The notes beneath the pieces are model-generated. The model did not search any database. It worked only from the letters and a program-made list of their open reading frames with translations, and was not told the DNA's origin. From contig CAYNSB010000002.1 of the NCBI GenBank assembly GCA_964399625.1, positions 1-64,000 of the forward strand: a DNA stretch of 64,000 bases, in the 5' to 3' direction. The translations under genes were made by a program, and so were the position numbers. Positions 49,267 through 56,944 of the stretch are shown in pieces. The DNA comes from CAYNSB01 sp964399625 (GTDB lineage Bacteria > Planctomycetota > Phycisphaerae > Phycisphaerales > UBA1924). The first letter of the stretch is position 1, and every line of letters starts with the position of its first letter.

Positions 49267-50532
49267 ATGCACGAGATCTCGGGCGGAGCCTCCATCATCG
49301 CGGCGGCGCAGGCGGCGCGACAGGCCTCGCGCGTGCTCGCCGCCCTGGACACCCCGCGCAAGAACCACTTTCTCCAAACTCTCGCCGATCGCATCGACCG
49401 CGAGCGTGCGCGCGTGCTCGCGGCGAGCGCCGAGGATGTGCGGGCCGCGCAGGAATCCGGGCTCGCGCCGGCCAGGCTCGCGCGCCTGGGCCTGGGCGAG
49501 AGCTCGCTCGCCCAGCTCACCGCGGGCGTGCGCCAGATCGCGGCGCTGCCCGACCCCGTGGGCGAGGTGACACGCGAGTACACGGTGCCCTCGGGCCTGC
49601 GCGTCCGCCGCGTGCGCGCGCCCCTAGGCGTCATCTGCATGATCTACGAGGCACGCCCGGGCGTGACGATCGACGCGTTCGCGCTGTGCTTCAAGGCGGG
49701 CAACGCGTGCCTGCTCAAGGGCGGCAAGGAGGCCGCCCGCGCCTCGGGCGAGCTGGCGCGCCTGGCGCGCGAGGTGCTGCGTGAGCACGCCCTGCCCGAG
49801 GGCGCGATCACGCCGATCTCGGGGCTCGATCGCGACTCCATGCGCGAGCTCCTGCAGCTGGACCAGCACATCGACCTCGTGATCCCGCGGGGAGGGCACG
49901 AGCTGATCCGCTTTGTGGCGCAGAACTCCCGCATCCCCACGATCCAGCACTACCAGGGCGTCTGCCACGTCTTTGTCGAGGCGAGCGCGGACCCCGCGAT
50001 CATCGAGAAGGTGTGCGTGAGCGCCAAGACCAGCGCCCCGGCGACATGCAACGCGCTCGAGTGCGTGCTCGTCGATCGGGCCGTCGCGGGCACGATCGTG
50101 CCGACGCTGGTGGACGCGTTCGCGCGGGCGGGCGTGAAGGTACGTGGAGATGAGGACATCGTGCGTATGTCGCGCGGCGTCGCGCGCCCGGCCACGCCCG
50201 AGGACTTCGGCAAGGAGTTCCTCGACCTGATCGTCGCGATGCGCGTCGTGGACGGGATCGAGGACGCCATCGCGCACATCCAGCGGCACGGTTCGTCGCA
50301 CACCGAGGCGATCCTGACGCGCGACCCGCGCCTCGCGGAGGAGTTCACCCGCCGGGTGCAGAGCTCGTGCGTGCTCGTGAACGCCTCGACGCGGTTCAAC
50401 GACGGGTTCCAGCTCGGGCTGGGCGCGGAGATCGGCATCAGCACGACGCGCCTGCACGCCTTCGGGCCCATGGGGCTCGAGGAGCTGACGATCCAGCGCT
50501 TCGTCGTCGAGGGCCAGGGGCAGACGCGGTAG
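49267..50532 (+). CDS. proA: gamma-glutamyl phosphate reductase ProA
   Basis: NADPH-dependent reductase of proline biosynthesis that converts gamma-glutamyl phosphate to glutamate-5-semialdehyde. Motifs: APLGVICMIYEARPGVTIDA (about 118-137), LLKGGKEAARASGE, and the catalytic SAKTSAPATCNALECVLVD with Cys261; the end FGPMGLEELTIQRFVV is typical. The length of 421 residues is normal. ATG 49267 is preferred over the open frame from 49192. The partner gene proB is not in the window. The DUF2103-like gene follows in the same frame, immediately after the TAG. Confidence 0.95.
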   Translation: MHEISGGASIIAAAQAARQASRVLAALDTPRKNHFLQTLADRIDRERARVLAASAEDVRAAQESGLAPARLARLGLGESSLAQLTAGVRQIAALPDPVGEVTREYTVPSGLRVRRVRAPLGVICMIYEARPGVTIDAFALCFKAGNACLLKGGKEAARASGELARLAREVLREHALPEGAITPISGLDRDSMRELLQLDQHIDLVIPRGGHELIRFVAQNSRIPTIQHYQGVCHVFVEASADPAIIEKVCVSAKTSAPATCNALECVLVDRAVAGTIVPTLVDAFARAGVKVRGDEDIVRMSRGVARPATPEDFGKEFLDLIVAMRVVDGIEDAIAHIQRHGSSHTEAILTRDPRLAEEFTRRVQSSCVLVNASTRFNDGFQLGLGAEIGISTTRLHAFGPMGLEELTIQRFVVEGQGQTR

Positions 50533-50553
50533 CAGCACCGCGAGGGGGCACGC

Positions 50554-50847
50554 ATCAAGTTCGGCAAGGTCAAGCGCGAGCACTCACGGGTCGGCGGGCT
50601 GGATCGGATCCTCGATCGCATCGCGCGGGAGTGCCCGCACGTCGCGCGCATCGTGCCCGGGCGCATCCGCACGCGCCGGGGCAAGACGCCGCCCAGCTTC
50701 AAGGTGCAGTACGCCACGAGCAGCGGGCTCAAGTGCCTGTACACCGGGACGGGCACGGTGCAGGAGGTGTTCCTGGTGTGCGCCGATGAGCGGGCGGTGC
50801 GCTCATGGCTTGTGGAGCAGGGCATCGCCGCGGGCGATGAGGGCTAG
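50554..50847 (+). CDS. DUF2103-like small protein, apparent ATC start
   Basis: A 97-residue protein if started at ATC 50554. It begins KFGKVKREHSRVGGLDRILD and continues with a Cys-containing segment, RIVPGRIRTRRGKTPP, KVQYATSSGLKCLYTGTGTV and VQEVFLVC, as in DUF2103 'predicted metal-binding' proteins. GAGGGGGC stands about 4 nt before the ATC. Between the proA stop and GTG 50653 there is no ATG, GTG or TTG in this frame; only CTG 50599 is available, and starting at GTG 50653 would cut off about a third of the conserved region. So a rare AUC start, a sequencing error or a truncated gene must be considered. Confidence 0.62.
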   Translation: MKFGKVKREHSRVGGLDRILDRIARECPHVARIVPGRIRTRRGKTPPSFKVQYATSSGLKCLYTGTGTVQEVFLVCADERAVRSWLVEQGIAAGDEG

Positions 50848-52556
50848 CCGCGCCCCGGCGGGTTCACGTGCGGACGCGAGGCGAAGCGGTACGCGCACGT
50901 CACGCCCATGAACACCCAGAAGAGGTTGTTCCACGCGAGCGCCCCCACCCGCGCGGACTTGGTGATGTGGTACCACTCCCACTGACGCAGCGGAATCCAG
51001 GGGGAGAGGTTCCACAGCGCCCGCGGCGCGCCCGGCGCGGCGAAGTAGTACGGGCGGTGCCCGTACTCGGCGAGGAACGAGCCGGGCACGACCATCAGCC
51101 CGTAGACCATCATGATGAGCGCTCCGGAGAGCACGCCCAATCGCACCGAGCCCTCGCGCGCGATGCGGATTCCCGCATACCCGATAAGCGAGCCCAAGGG
51201 CCAGATGATCGCGTCGTGGCGATCGCTCGCGAACCAGCAGACGGCGAGCCACGCCGGCAGCGAGAGGAGCGCGATCGCGATCATCAGCGCCGCCGCGCCA
51301 CGCGTGCGCGTCCGCGAGCCGCCCAGCGGCACGGCGATTGGCGCGACCTTTGGGATCGCCGGACGATCATGCCCGAATCGCGAGACGAGCGCCGCGATGC
51401 GTGCCGATTCGCCTGGGATCTGACTCGACGCCGGCCCCTCTGCCGACGCGACGGCCTTGGCGGCACGCTCGTCGCGCTGGTTCGCGGCCTTGTAATCCCG
51501 CACGCTCGCGAGGTAGATGAGCATCCGCCGGCGCGCCTCGTCCGTCAGCTCCAGCCCGAGCTCGCGATAGATGCGCTCGATCGTGCCCATCGGATCGGCA
51601 ACAAGATCCTCGTAGCGGATCTCGACGAGCGAGCCCGAAGGGAGCACGCCCGATTCGCGCAGGTACTTGTCCTCGCTGTCGAGGTACTCGCGGACGACGC
51701 GCTCGCGGACGGACTCATCATCGGGCGGATGCTGCAGCCCGAAGACGCTCAGGCGGTGCCCCATGTTGACGTTGGACTTGATCACGGCCGCGGGATCGCG
51801 CGAGATGTGCACGAACCTCGCGTTCGCCGGGAGCAGGCGCGCGAGCTCCGCGACGCGCGCGGTGTGGCTCGGGCTCTTGAGCAGGATGCCCCGCGAGGGC
51901 GAGAGCCACGCAAGCTTCTGCAGAAACGCCCACTGCAGGAATCGCCAGCGCGAGAGCTCGCGTGGGTTGAGACGCGCCAGATCATGGAACCGCTCGTAGT
52001 GCGATTGCGCGCGGGGCAGCACGAAGCGACCCAGCAAAGGGCTCGCGCACGCCCAGGAGTTGGTCGCGAAGTCGTCCTCCGCGGGCCAGTCCGGGCCGAT
52101 CGCGACATCGTCCTGCGGGCGCGTGCCCGAGAGGAACGGGATCATGAAGAACCGCAGGAACGACCAGCTTGCCCAGAAGCCCTGCGGGCACAGCGCCTGC
52201 GACCACGTCGGCGTGCGCAGGCGCGGATCGCAGGACAGGAGATAGTGCAGGTGCGTCGTGCCCGAGCGGAAGTAGCCCAGCACGATGAGCGCGCCCGGGG
52301 CGTGCTCGAGCTTCCCACCGACGGCTCGATAGCGCCACCTGAGGATCGGGGAGAGGATCAATCGCTCGGGGAGCGTGCCGATTGTCGAGAGCGTGGAGAC
52401 GAAGAGGGCGAAGGCGAGCCGCGGCCAGTAGAGGATGGGGATCCAGACGCGCGGGGCGAAGAGGGCCCGCGCCCAGCAATCGAGCGGGGCGAAGGCCATG
52501 AAGTGGGGATAGGGCCAGGGGAGCATGGACAAGACGCCGAATAGCCCGCGGGCCAT
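50844..52556 (-). CDS. sulfotransferase fused to a C-terminal membrane domain
   Basis: A 570-residue protein. Residues 70-400 are a PAPS-dependent sulfotransferase: 5'-phosphosulfate loop LGYFRSGTTHLHYLL, 3'-phosphate motif VHISRDPAAVIKSN, then SLVEIRYEDLVADP. The first 60 residues are hydrophobic and may contact the membrane. A C-terminal tail of about 150 residues has four TM segments (ALMIAIALLSLPAWLAVCW to WNNLFWVFMGVTCAYRF), not typical of sulfotransferases. ATG 52556; TAGACT upstream (52580-52585) gives a short leader. The stop codon shares CTAG (50844-50847) with the convergent DUF2103-like gene. Confidence 0.85.
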   Translation of the reverse strand: MARGLFGVLSMLPWPYPHFMAFAPLDCWARALFAPRVWIPILYWPRLAFALFVSTLSTIGTLPERLILSPILRWRYRAVGGKLEHAPGALIVLGYFRSGTTHLHYLLSCDPRLRTPTWSQALCPQGFWASWSFLRFFMIPFLSGTRPQDDVAIGPDWPAEDDFATNSWACASPLLGRFVLPRAQSHYERFHDLARLNPRELSRWRFLQWAFLQKLAWLSPSRGILLKSPSHTARVAELARLLPANARFVHISRDPAAVIKSNVNMGHRLSVFGLQHPPDDESVRERVVREYLDSEDKYLRESGVLPSGSLVEIRYEDLVADPMGTIERIYRELGLELTDEARRRMLIYLASVRDYKAANQRDERAAKAVASAEGPASSQIPGESARIAALVSRFGHDRPAIPKVAPIAVPLGGSRTRTRGAAALMIAIALLSLPAWLAVCWFASDRHDAIIWPLGSLIGYAGIRIAREGSVRLGVLSGALIMMVYGLMVVPGSFLAEYGHRPYYFAAPGAPRALWNLSPWIPLRQWEWYHITKSARVGALAWNNLFWVFMGVTCAYRFASRPHVNPPGRG

Positions 52557-52619
52557 TTCGGAGCGTGAAGCGGGGGCGAGTCTAGAGGTACGGGAGTGGC
52601 CTGGAACGGCCTGGAGACG

Positions 52620-52625
52620 TATACT
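52620..52625 (+). promoter_or_regulatory. putative -10 element (TATACT) of mqnE
   Basis: TATACT about 65 nt before ATG 52691. A short inverted repeat CTTTC/GAAAG (52624-52643) follows directly and could be an operator or mRNA structure. The hexamer 17 nt upstream (TGGCCT) is a weak -35. Confidence 0.35.
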
Positions 52626-52690
52626 TTCACGACTTTCTGAAAGAATTGGGCAGTTCCGCCTCACGCCCCACGCGGAGACACGCAGGCACC

Positions 52691-54115
52691 ATGACTACCG
52701 CGATTTCGACGGCTCTGCAGGCAGCCACCGCGGCACTGGGCATCGGGGCCCGCCCGCACGCGCTGCGACCCCGGCACGATGACCGCCTGGACCCCATCCG
52801 CGACAAGGTCCAGCGCGGCGAGCGCCTCACCCTTGATGAGGGGCGCATCCTGTTCACCACGCCGGACGTCTGGAGCGTGTGCGAACTGGCGGACACGGTG
52901 CGTCGGCGCCTGCACGGCGACGCCGCGTACTACAACATCAACCGCCACCTGAACTACTCGAACATCTGCGCGCTCTCGTGCAAGTTCTGCGAGTTCTACC
53001 GCAAGAAGGACGACGAGGGCGCGTACACGCGCGACATGGCGTATGTCCGCGACGAGGTCGCCAAGGCGGTTGAGGGCGGGGCGACGGAGATGCACATCGT
53101 CGGCGGGCTGCACCCGTACCTTCCGTGGGACTACTACCCGGAGCTCGTTCGGACGGTGCGCGAGACGGCCCGCTCGCTCGGGAGCGATTTGCACGTGAAG
53201 GCGTTCACGGCCGTGGAGATCGTGCACCTGGCGCGCATCGCCAAGGTGTACAAGCAGGACGATCGTCGCGCGGGCATCCGCTGGGTGCTCGAGCGACTGA
53301 AGGAAGCGGGCCTTGGGAGCCTGCCCGGCGGCGGGGCCGAGGTCTTCGACGATCGCGTGCACGACGAGGCGTACAAGGGCAAGATCCGCAGCGACGTGTG
53401 GCTGGATGTTCATCGCGTCGCGCACGAGCTTGGGCTGAACACCAACGCGACGATGCTCTACGGGCACATCGAGTCGATCGACGATCGCCTCGCGCACATG
53501 GACATGCTCCGCCGGGCGCAGGACGAGGCGCTGGCGAGGATGGGGTACGAAGGCACCGAGGCATCGAGGCGCCAGGGCATTGAGCAGGGCGAGAGCGGGC
53601 ACCTCGGATACACGGGGCACGAGGGGGACGGGGCGCCCGCGATCACGCTGACGAAGCCCGGCACGCCGCTCCCCGAGCACAAGGCGCTGAACACGCCGTC
53701 GCTCCGTCACGCCGTCTCGCCGTCGCTGCCGCACGGCTACTACCAGACGATCATCCCGCTCCCCTTTTTCCCCGATGGCAGCGAGCTTGAACATCTGCCG
53801 GGCCCAGCGGGGCTTGAGAACCTGCGGACGCTCGCGGTGTGCCGGCTGATGCTCGACAACGTGCCGCACGTGAAGGCGTTCTGGATCATGCAGACGCTGA
53901 GCATGGCTCAGCTGATGCTCCAGAGCGGGGCGGACGACATGGACGGGACGGTGGTGTGGTACGACATCACGAAGGTGGGCGGGGCCGGCACGCACCAGGA
54001 AGTGAGCGTGTGGAGCCTGCGCAAGGCGATCCGTGAGGCCGGGTTCGAAGCGATCGAGCGCGACACGCTGTACCGGAAGATCGCCCGCGAGGGCAAGAGC
54101 TGGCGCGTGGGGTGA
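52691..54115 (+). CDS. mqnE: aminofutalosine synthase MqnE (radical SAM)
   Basis: Futalosine-pathway menaquinone enzyme that joins a chorismate derivative and SAM. The radical-SAM cluster CALSCKFC (Cys93, 97, 100), the upstream NINRHLNYSNIC, IVGGLHPYLPWDYY, LPGGGAEVFDDRV and NTNATMLYGHIES are typical of MqnE; the closing DMDGTVVWYDITKVGGAGTH is also conserved. At 474 residues it is longer than usual (about 370-390), mainly because of an insert of about 67 residues (284-350; bases 53540-53740) before YYQTIIPLPFFP. Start ATG 52691. Other mqn genes are not in the window. Confidence 0.93.
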   Translation: MTTAISTALQAATAALGIGARPHALRPRHDDRLDPIRDKVQRGERLTLDEGRILFTTPDVWSVCELADTVRRRLHGDAAYYNINRHLNYSNICALSCKFCEFYRKKDDEGAYTRDMAYVRDEVAKAVEGGATEMHIVGGLHPYLPWDYYPELVRTVRETARSLGSDLHVKAFTAVEIVHLARIAKVYKQDDRRAGIRWVLERLKEAGLGSLPGGGAEVFDDRVHDEAYKGKIRSDVWLDVHRVAHELGLNTNATMLYGHIESIDDRLAHMDMLRRAQDEALARMGYEGTEASRRQGIEQGESGHLGYTGHEGDGAPAITLTKPGTPLPEHKALNTPSLRHAVSPSLPHGYYQTIIPLPFFPDGSELEHLPGPAGLENLRTLAVCRLMLDNVPHVKAFWIMQTLSMAQLMLQSGADDMDGTVVWYDITKVGGAGTHQEVSVWSLRKAIREAGFEAIERDTLYRKIAREGKSWRVG

Positions 54116-54206
54116 CCTGGGTATTGATCGCGAGCACGCCGCTCGTTAGTCTGCTTGCGGCAGCGGGCGTCCGCTGCACCGATCATGGCGTAGCGAGTGC
54201 ACGGGC

Positions 54207-54920
54207 GTGCCGACCCATTCCGACCAACAGTCTCACTCGGGATTGCCCCAGGGCGAGTGGACGCTGCTGCGCGAGATCGTGCTGACGGACCATGACGTGT
54301 GCTGCGTCGTGGACACGGACAACCAGATCCGCCTGATCAACGAGCGCGGCGCTCGCCTTGTGCTGGGCCTGAGCGCGGGCGAGGCGGTGGGACGGAACCT
54401 CCACGAGTGCTTCGCGCCCGAGATGGTCGCGTGGGGCGAGAAACGCGGGCGCGAGGGCATCGCGCGGCGGCAGCCCTCGCGCGAGGTGGCGATGGTGCGT
54501 GCGCGGTGCGTCACGACGACGCTGATCCCGCTGCACGTGCCCAGCGATGGCGACCTGCTCCTGCTCCGCAGCCGCGTCGCCGATCCCGTTCGCACCACGC
54601 TCGAGCGTGCGCTGCAGAACCGGGAGACGTACCCGGTGCCGACCGCGTACTCCCCGTTCGCCGATCTGGGGTACCTCGCCGCGCTGGACGCGAGGCAGCT
54701 CCGCATCGCCCGCGAGCTGGCGCGCGGGTACACCGAATCGGAGGTCGCCGCCAACCTGTTCATCCCCGAGGGCGATGTCCGCGGGGCGATCCGCGATATG
54801 GGGCGGCAACTCGGCTGGCACGAGCGGCGCGGCGTCGCGACGCACGCGTACGCGATGGGGCTGCACCTGTACGACGACGACTATTTCTCGGATGTCGTGC
54901 TCGAGGCGTGCGCCGGGTAG
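54207..54920 (+). CDS. PAS-HTH (LuxR-like) regulator
   Basis: A 237-residue protein. Residues 20-130 resemble a PAS domain (LTDHDVCCVVDTDNQIRLIN ERGARLVLG, VGRNLHECFAPEM), and residues 150-205 a LuxR/GerE-type HTH (LDARQLRIARELARGYTESE then VAANLFIPEGDVRGAIRDM), with a short acidic tail. Start is GTG 54207; no convincing Shine-Dalgarno, but TAGTCT lies upstream. It could bind a ligand or redox signal and control nearby genes. Its 3' end overlaps the convergent secreted thioredoxin-like gene by 40 bases. Confidence 0.78.
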   Translation: MPTHSDQQSHSGLPQGEWTLLREIVLTDHDVCCVVDTDNQIRLINERGARLVLGLSAGEAVGRNLHECFAPEMVAWGEKRGREGIARRQPSREVAMVRARCVTTTLIPLHVPSDGDLLLLRSRVADPVRTTLERALQNRETYPVPTAYSPFADLGYLAALDARQLRIARELARGYTESEVAANLFIPEGDVRGAIRDMGRQLGWHERRGVATHAYAMGLHLYDDDYFSDVVLEACAG

Positions 54921-56269
54921 GCGTGCGCGATCACGCAACTCCCCTCGCTCAGCCCGGTGTACCGGTCCGCGGGCACGAGCCCGAGCCACGGATCCGTGCG
55001 CGGCGTGAGGAACAGTTCCGCGTACACACGCGAGTTCACGTCCGCGAGCGACATCCTGCCGCGGGATTCCAGAAGCCAGACCAGCGCCTGCCGACGGAAG
55101 CGGTAGAGGTTTCGAACCGAGTCCTCCGCGATGGAGCGCTCGAAGTTGTCGATGGTCCGCTGGCGGGCGTCTGCATCCTTGAATGCCTCTGGATTCTGCT
55201 CGCCCATGAGCGCGAGGCTCCGCGCGTGCAGGCGGGCGTCGGGGCGATGGCGATCGGCCAGGGCCGACCAGAGCGTCTCGTCCGCGGTGCTCGGGCTCGC
55301 GGGGCCCGACGCCCAGAGGGGCTCGATCGCGCTCAGCATCGCGCGCTCGCCGCCCATCGATTTGCCGATGGCCCGGGGCGCGGCCTGCATCGCATCGGGC
55401 ACGCGAGGCTCGCGAACCAGCCGCCCCTCTCCCGCGCGAGACTTGACGATCGCGCGCGCGTCGGCACGCTCGGCGATGGGCGCCGTGGGTGGCGCTGAAG
55501 CGGGCTTGGCCGGCGGTGTCTGCGGAACGCCGATCAGGCGCTCGGGCTGGTTCGACGTCTCGAGCGACCACGACGCGTCGATTTGGCGGATCTGCTGGGC
55601 GAGATAGCTCGGGCGTGCGGAGGGCTGTGCGGCGGCGTCGGCCGCGCTGCCCAGAACGCGCGCGAACGCCACAGGATCGATGAGTCCGGGGAGCACATCG
55701 ACGACGTTTGCGTTCGCATCGAGCACGTAGTGGGCGCTGTTGCCCGTGATGGTGCGCTTAAGCGTGCGCCCGTCGCCGTAGTCGATCGTCACCACCGGCA
55801 CGGGGCGTTCGCTCTCCCAGACGAGCACGAATCGCTCGCGCATGATCGTGGCCACGTCCGGATTCGCGTAGAGCACGGTGCGGAAGAAGCGGGAGTTCGC
55901 GCACGAGAACTCGTCGGTGAGTTTGCCCAGAAGCCGCAGGTAGAGGATCGGCTTGTGCTCGGCCCGCGCCCGGGCCTGGGCGCTCGCCAGGTCCGTGTGC
56001 CAGTAGAGGCGCGACCAGATCGCGTCCTTCTGCGCCGCGACGGCGTCGATCTTCGCCAGCATCGCCGGATCGGGGTTCGCCTCATACGCGCCGAGCAGCT
56101 CGCTCAGTCCCTCGGGCCCGCGGGCCCGCAACGCATCGACAGAACCCGTGGGCTCGGCGCTCGCGAGCAGCCGGCACTCAATCCCGGCGGGGGGCCGGGC
56201 GGGCGGCTGGGCGAGCGCGATCGGGGCGAGTGCGAGCGGCATCACGAGCAGGCGAGCGAGACGTGGCAT
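54881..56269 (-). CDS. secreted thioredoxin-fold-like protein
   Basis: A 462-residue exported protein. A signal peptide (LARLLVMPLALAPIALA) is followed by a region resembling the thioredoxin-like fold used by planctomycete secreted proteins: AHKPILYLRLLGKLTDEFSC, then SRFFRTVLYANPDVATIMRE and VWESERPVPVVTIDYGDG. No CxxC pair stands out, so redox activity is doubtful. A Pro/Ala linker (about 225-300) leads to a helical C-terminal domain. GGGAG precedes ATG 56269. It overlaps the convergent PAS-HTH gene by 40 bases. Confidence 0.65.
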   Translation of the reverse strand: MPRLARLLVMPLALAPIALAQPPARPPAGIECRLLASAEPTGSVDALRARGPEGLSELLGAYEANPDPAMLAKIDAVAAQKDAIWSRLYWHTDLASAQARARAEHKPILYLRLLGKLTDEFSCANSRFFRTVLYANPDVATIMRERFVLVWESERPVPVVTIDYGDGRTLKRTITGNSAHYVLDANANVVDVLPGLIDPVAFARVLGSAADAAAQPSARPSYLAQQIRQIDASWSLETSNQPERLIGVPQTPPAKPASAPPTAPIAERADARAIVKSRAGEGRLVREPRVPDAMQAAPRAIGKSMGGERAMLSAIEPLWASGPASPSTADETLWSALADRHRPDARLHARSLALMGEQNPEAFKDADARQRTIDNFERSIAEDSVRNLYRFRRQALVWLLESRGRMSLADVNSRVYAELFLTPRTDPWLGLVPADRYTGLSEGSCVIAHAYPAHASSTTSEK

Positions 56270-56395
56270 GGAGGGCTCCCTTCGCGGGCCCGGCTTGGGC
56301 CCACGAGGAGACATTCGTCCGAGCGGGCCTGTGCGTTCGTCACGAATTGGTAACGAGCGACGAGCGCGCCGGCTCGGCGGACGATCCGGCGCCGA

Positions 56396-56944
56396 TCACA
56401 GGAATTGCGCGAGCAGATCGCGCCATTCGGCATATCGGTACTCAACGCCGTGCCTCTCGTGCAGCCCGCGCACACGCTCGTGCATGCGCTCGGAGAGCTC
56501 GTGCTGCCAGTGCTGGGCCGAGCGATCGCAGAAATAGACGCGGCACGCCAGCGGCTTGATCGCGTGGACCCTGCAGAGGTTCTCCCGCTGGAACGGGCAC
56601 CCGCCCGCCGCTCGCGCGCTAGCGAGCGTCGCGAGCGAGAGCACCCGACCCGGATCCCGCGCCGAGCCATCGGCGCCGCGCCCGGCCGGCGCCGCGCCGT
56701 GCGCGGGGGATCCATCGAGCCTCGCCACGCAATAGGCCGTCTCGAGCCCCGTGACGTACAGGCGATGCCCCGCGCGATCGAAGTTGCAGCACCTCCCCGA
56801 GGCCCAGCACGCGGGCGCGCGCTCGGCGATCGCGCGGGCGGTGTCGGCGTAGATCGACTCCAGATCGCTGGCGATGGCGGGATCGCGGGCCGCGACGAGC
56901 CAGCGCCGGGGGAGTTCGGGAGGGGCGTGCGCGTGATCGCTCAC
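56396..56944 (-). CDS. YkgJ-family zinc/iron-chelating cysteine-cluster protein
   Basis: A 182-residue protein with the UPF0153 (YkgJ) cysteine pattern: CWASGRCCNFD, then a cysteine at GLETAYC, CPFQRENLC and LACRVYFCD. These Cys-rich proteins are thought to bind Fe-S or zinc; function unknown. The start is GTG 56944, which overlaps the TGA of the upstream phosphatase gene as GTGA, so the two are translated together. Nothing else nearby explains the link. Confidence 0.83.
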   Translation of the reverse strand: MSDHAHAPPELPRRWLVAARDPAIASDLESIYADTARAIAERAPACWASGRCCNFDRAGHRLYVTGLETAYCVARLDGSPAHGAAPAGRGADGSARDPGRVLSLATLASARAAGGCPFQRENLCRVHAIKPLACRVYFCDRSAQHWQHELSERMHERVRGLHERHGVEYRYAEWRDLLAQFL

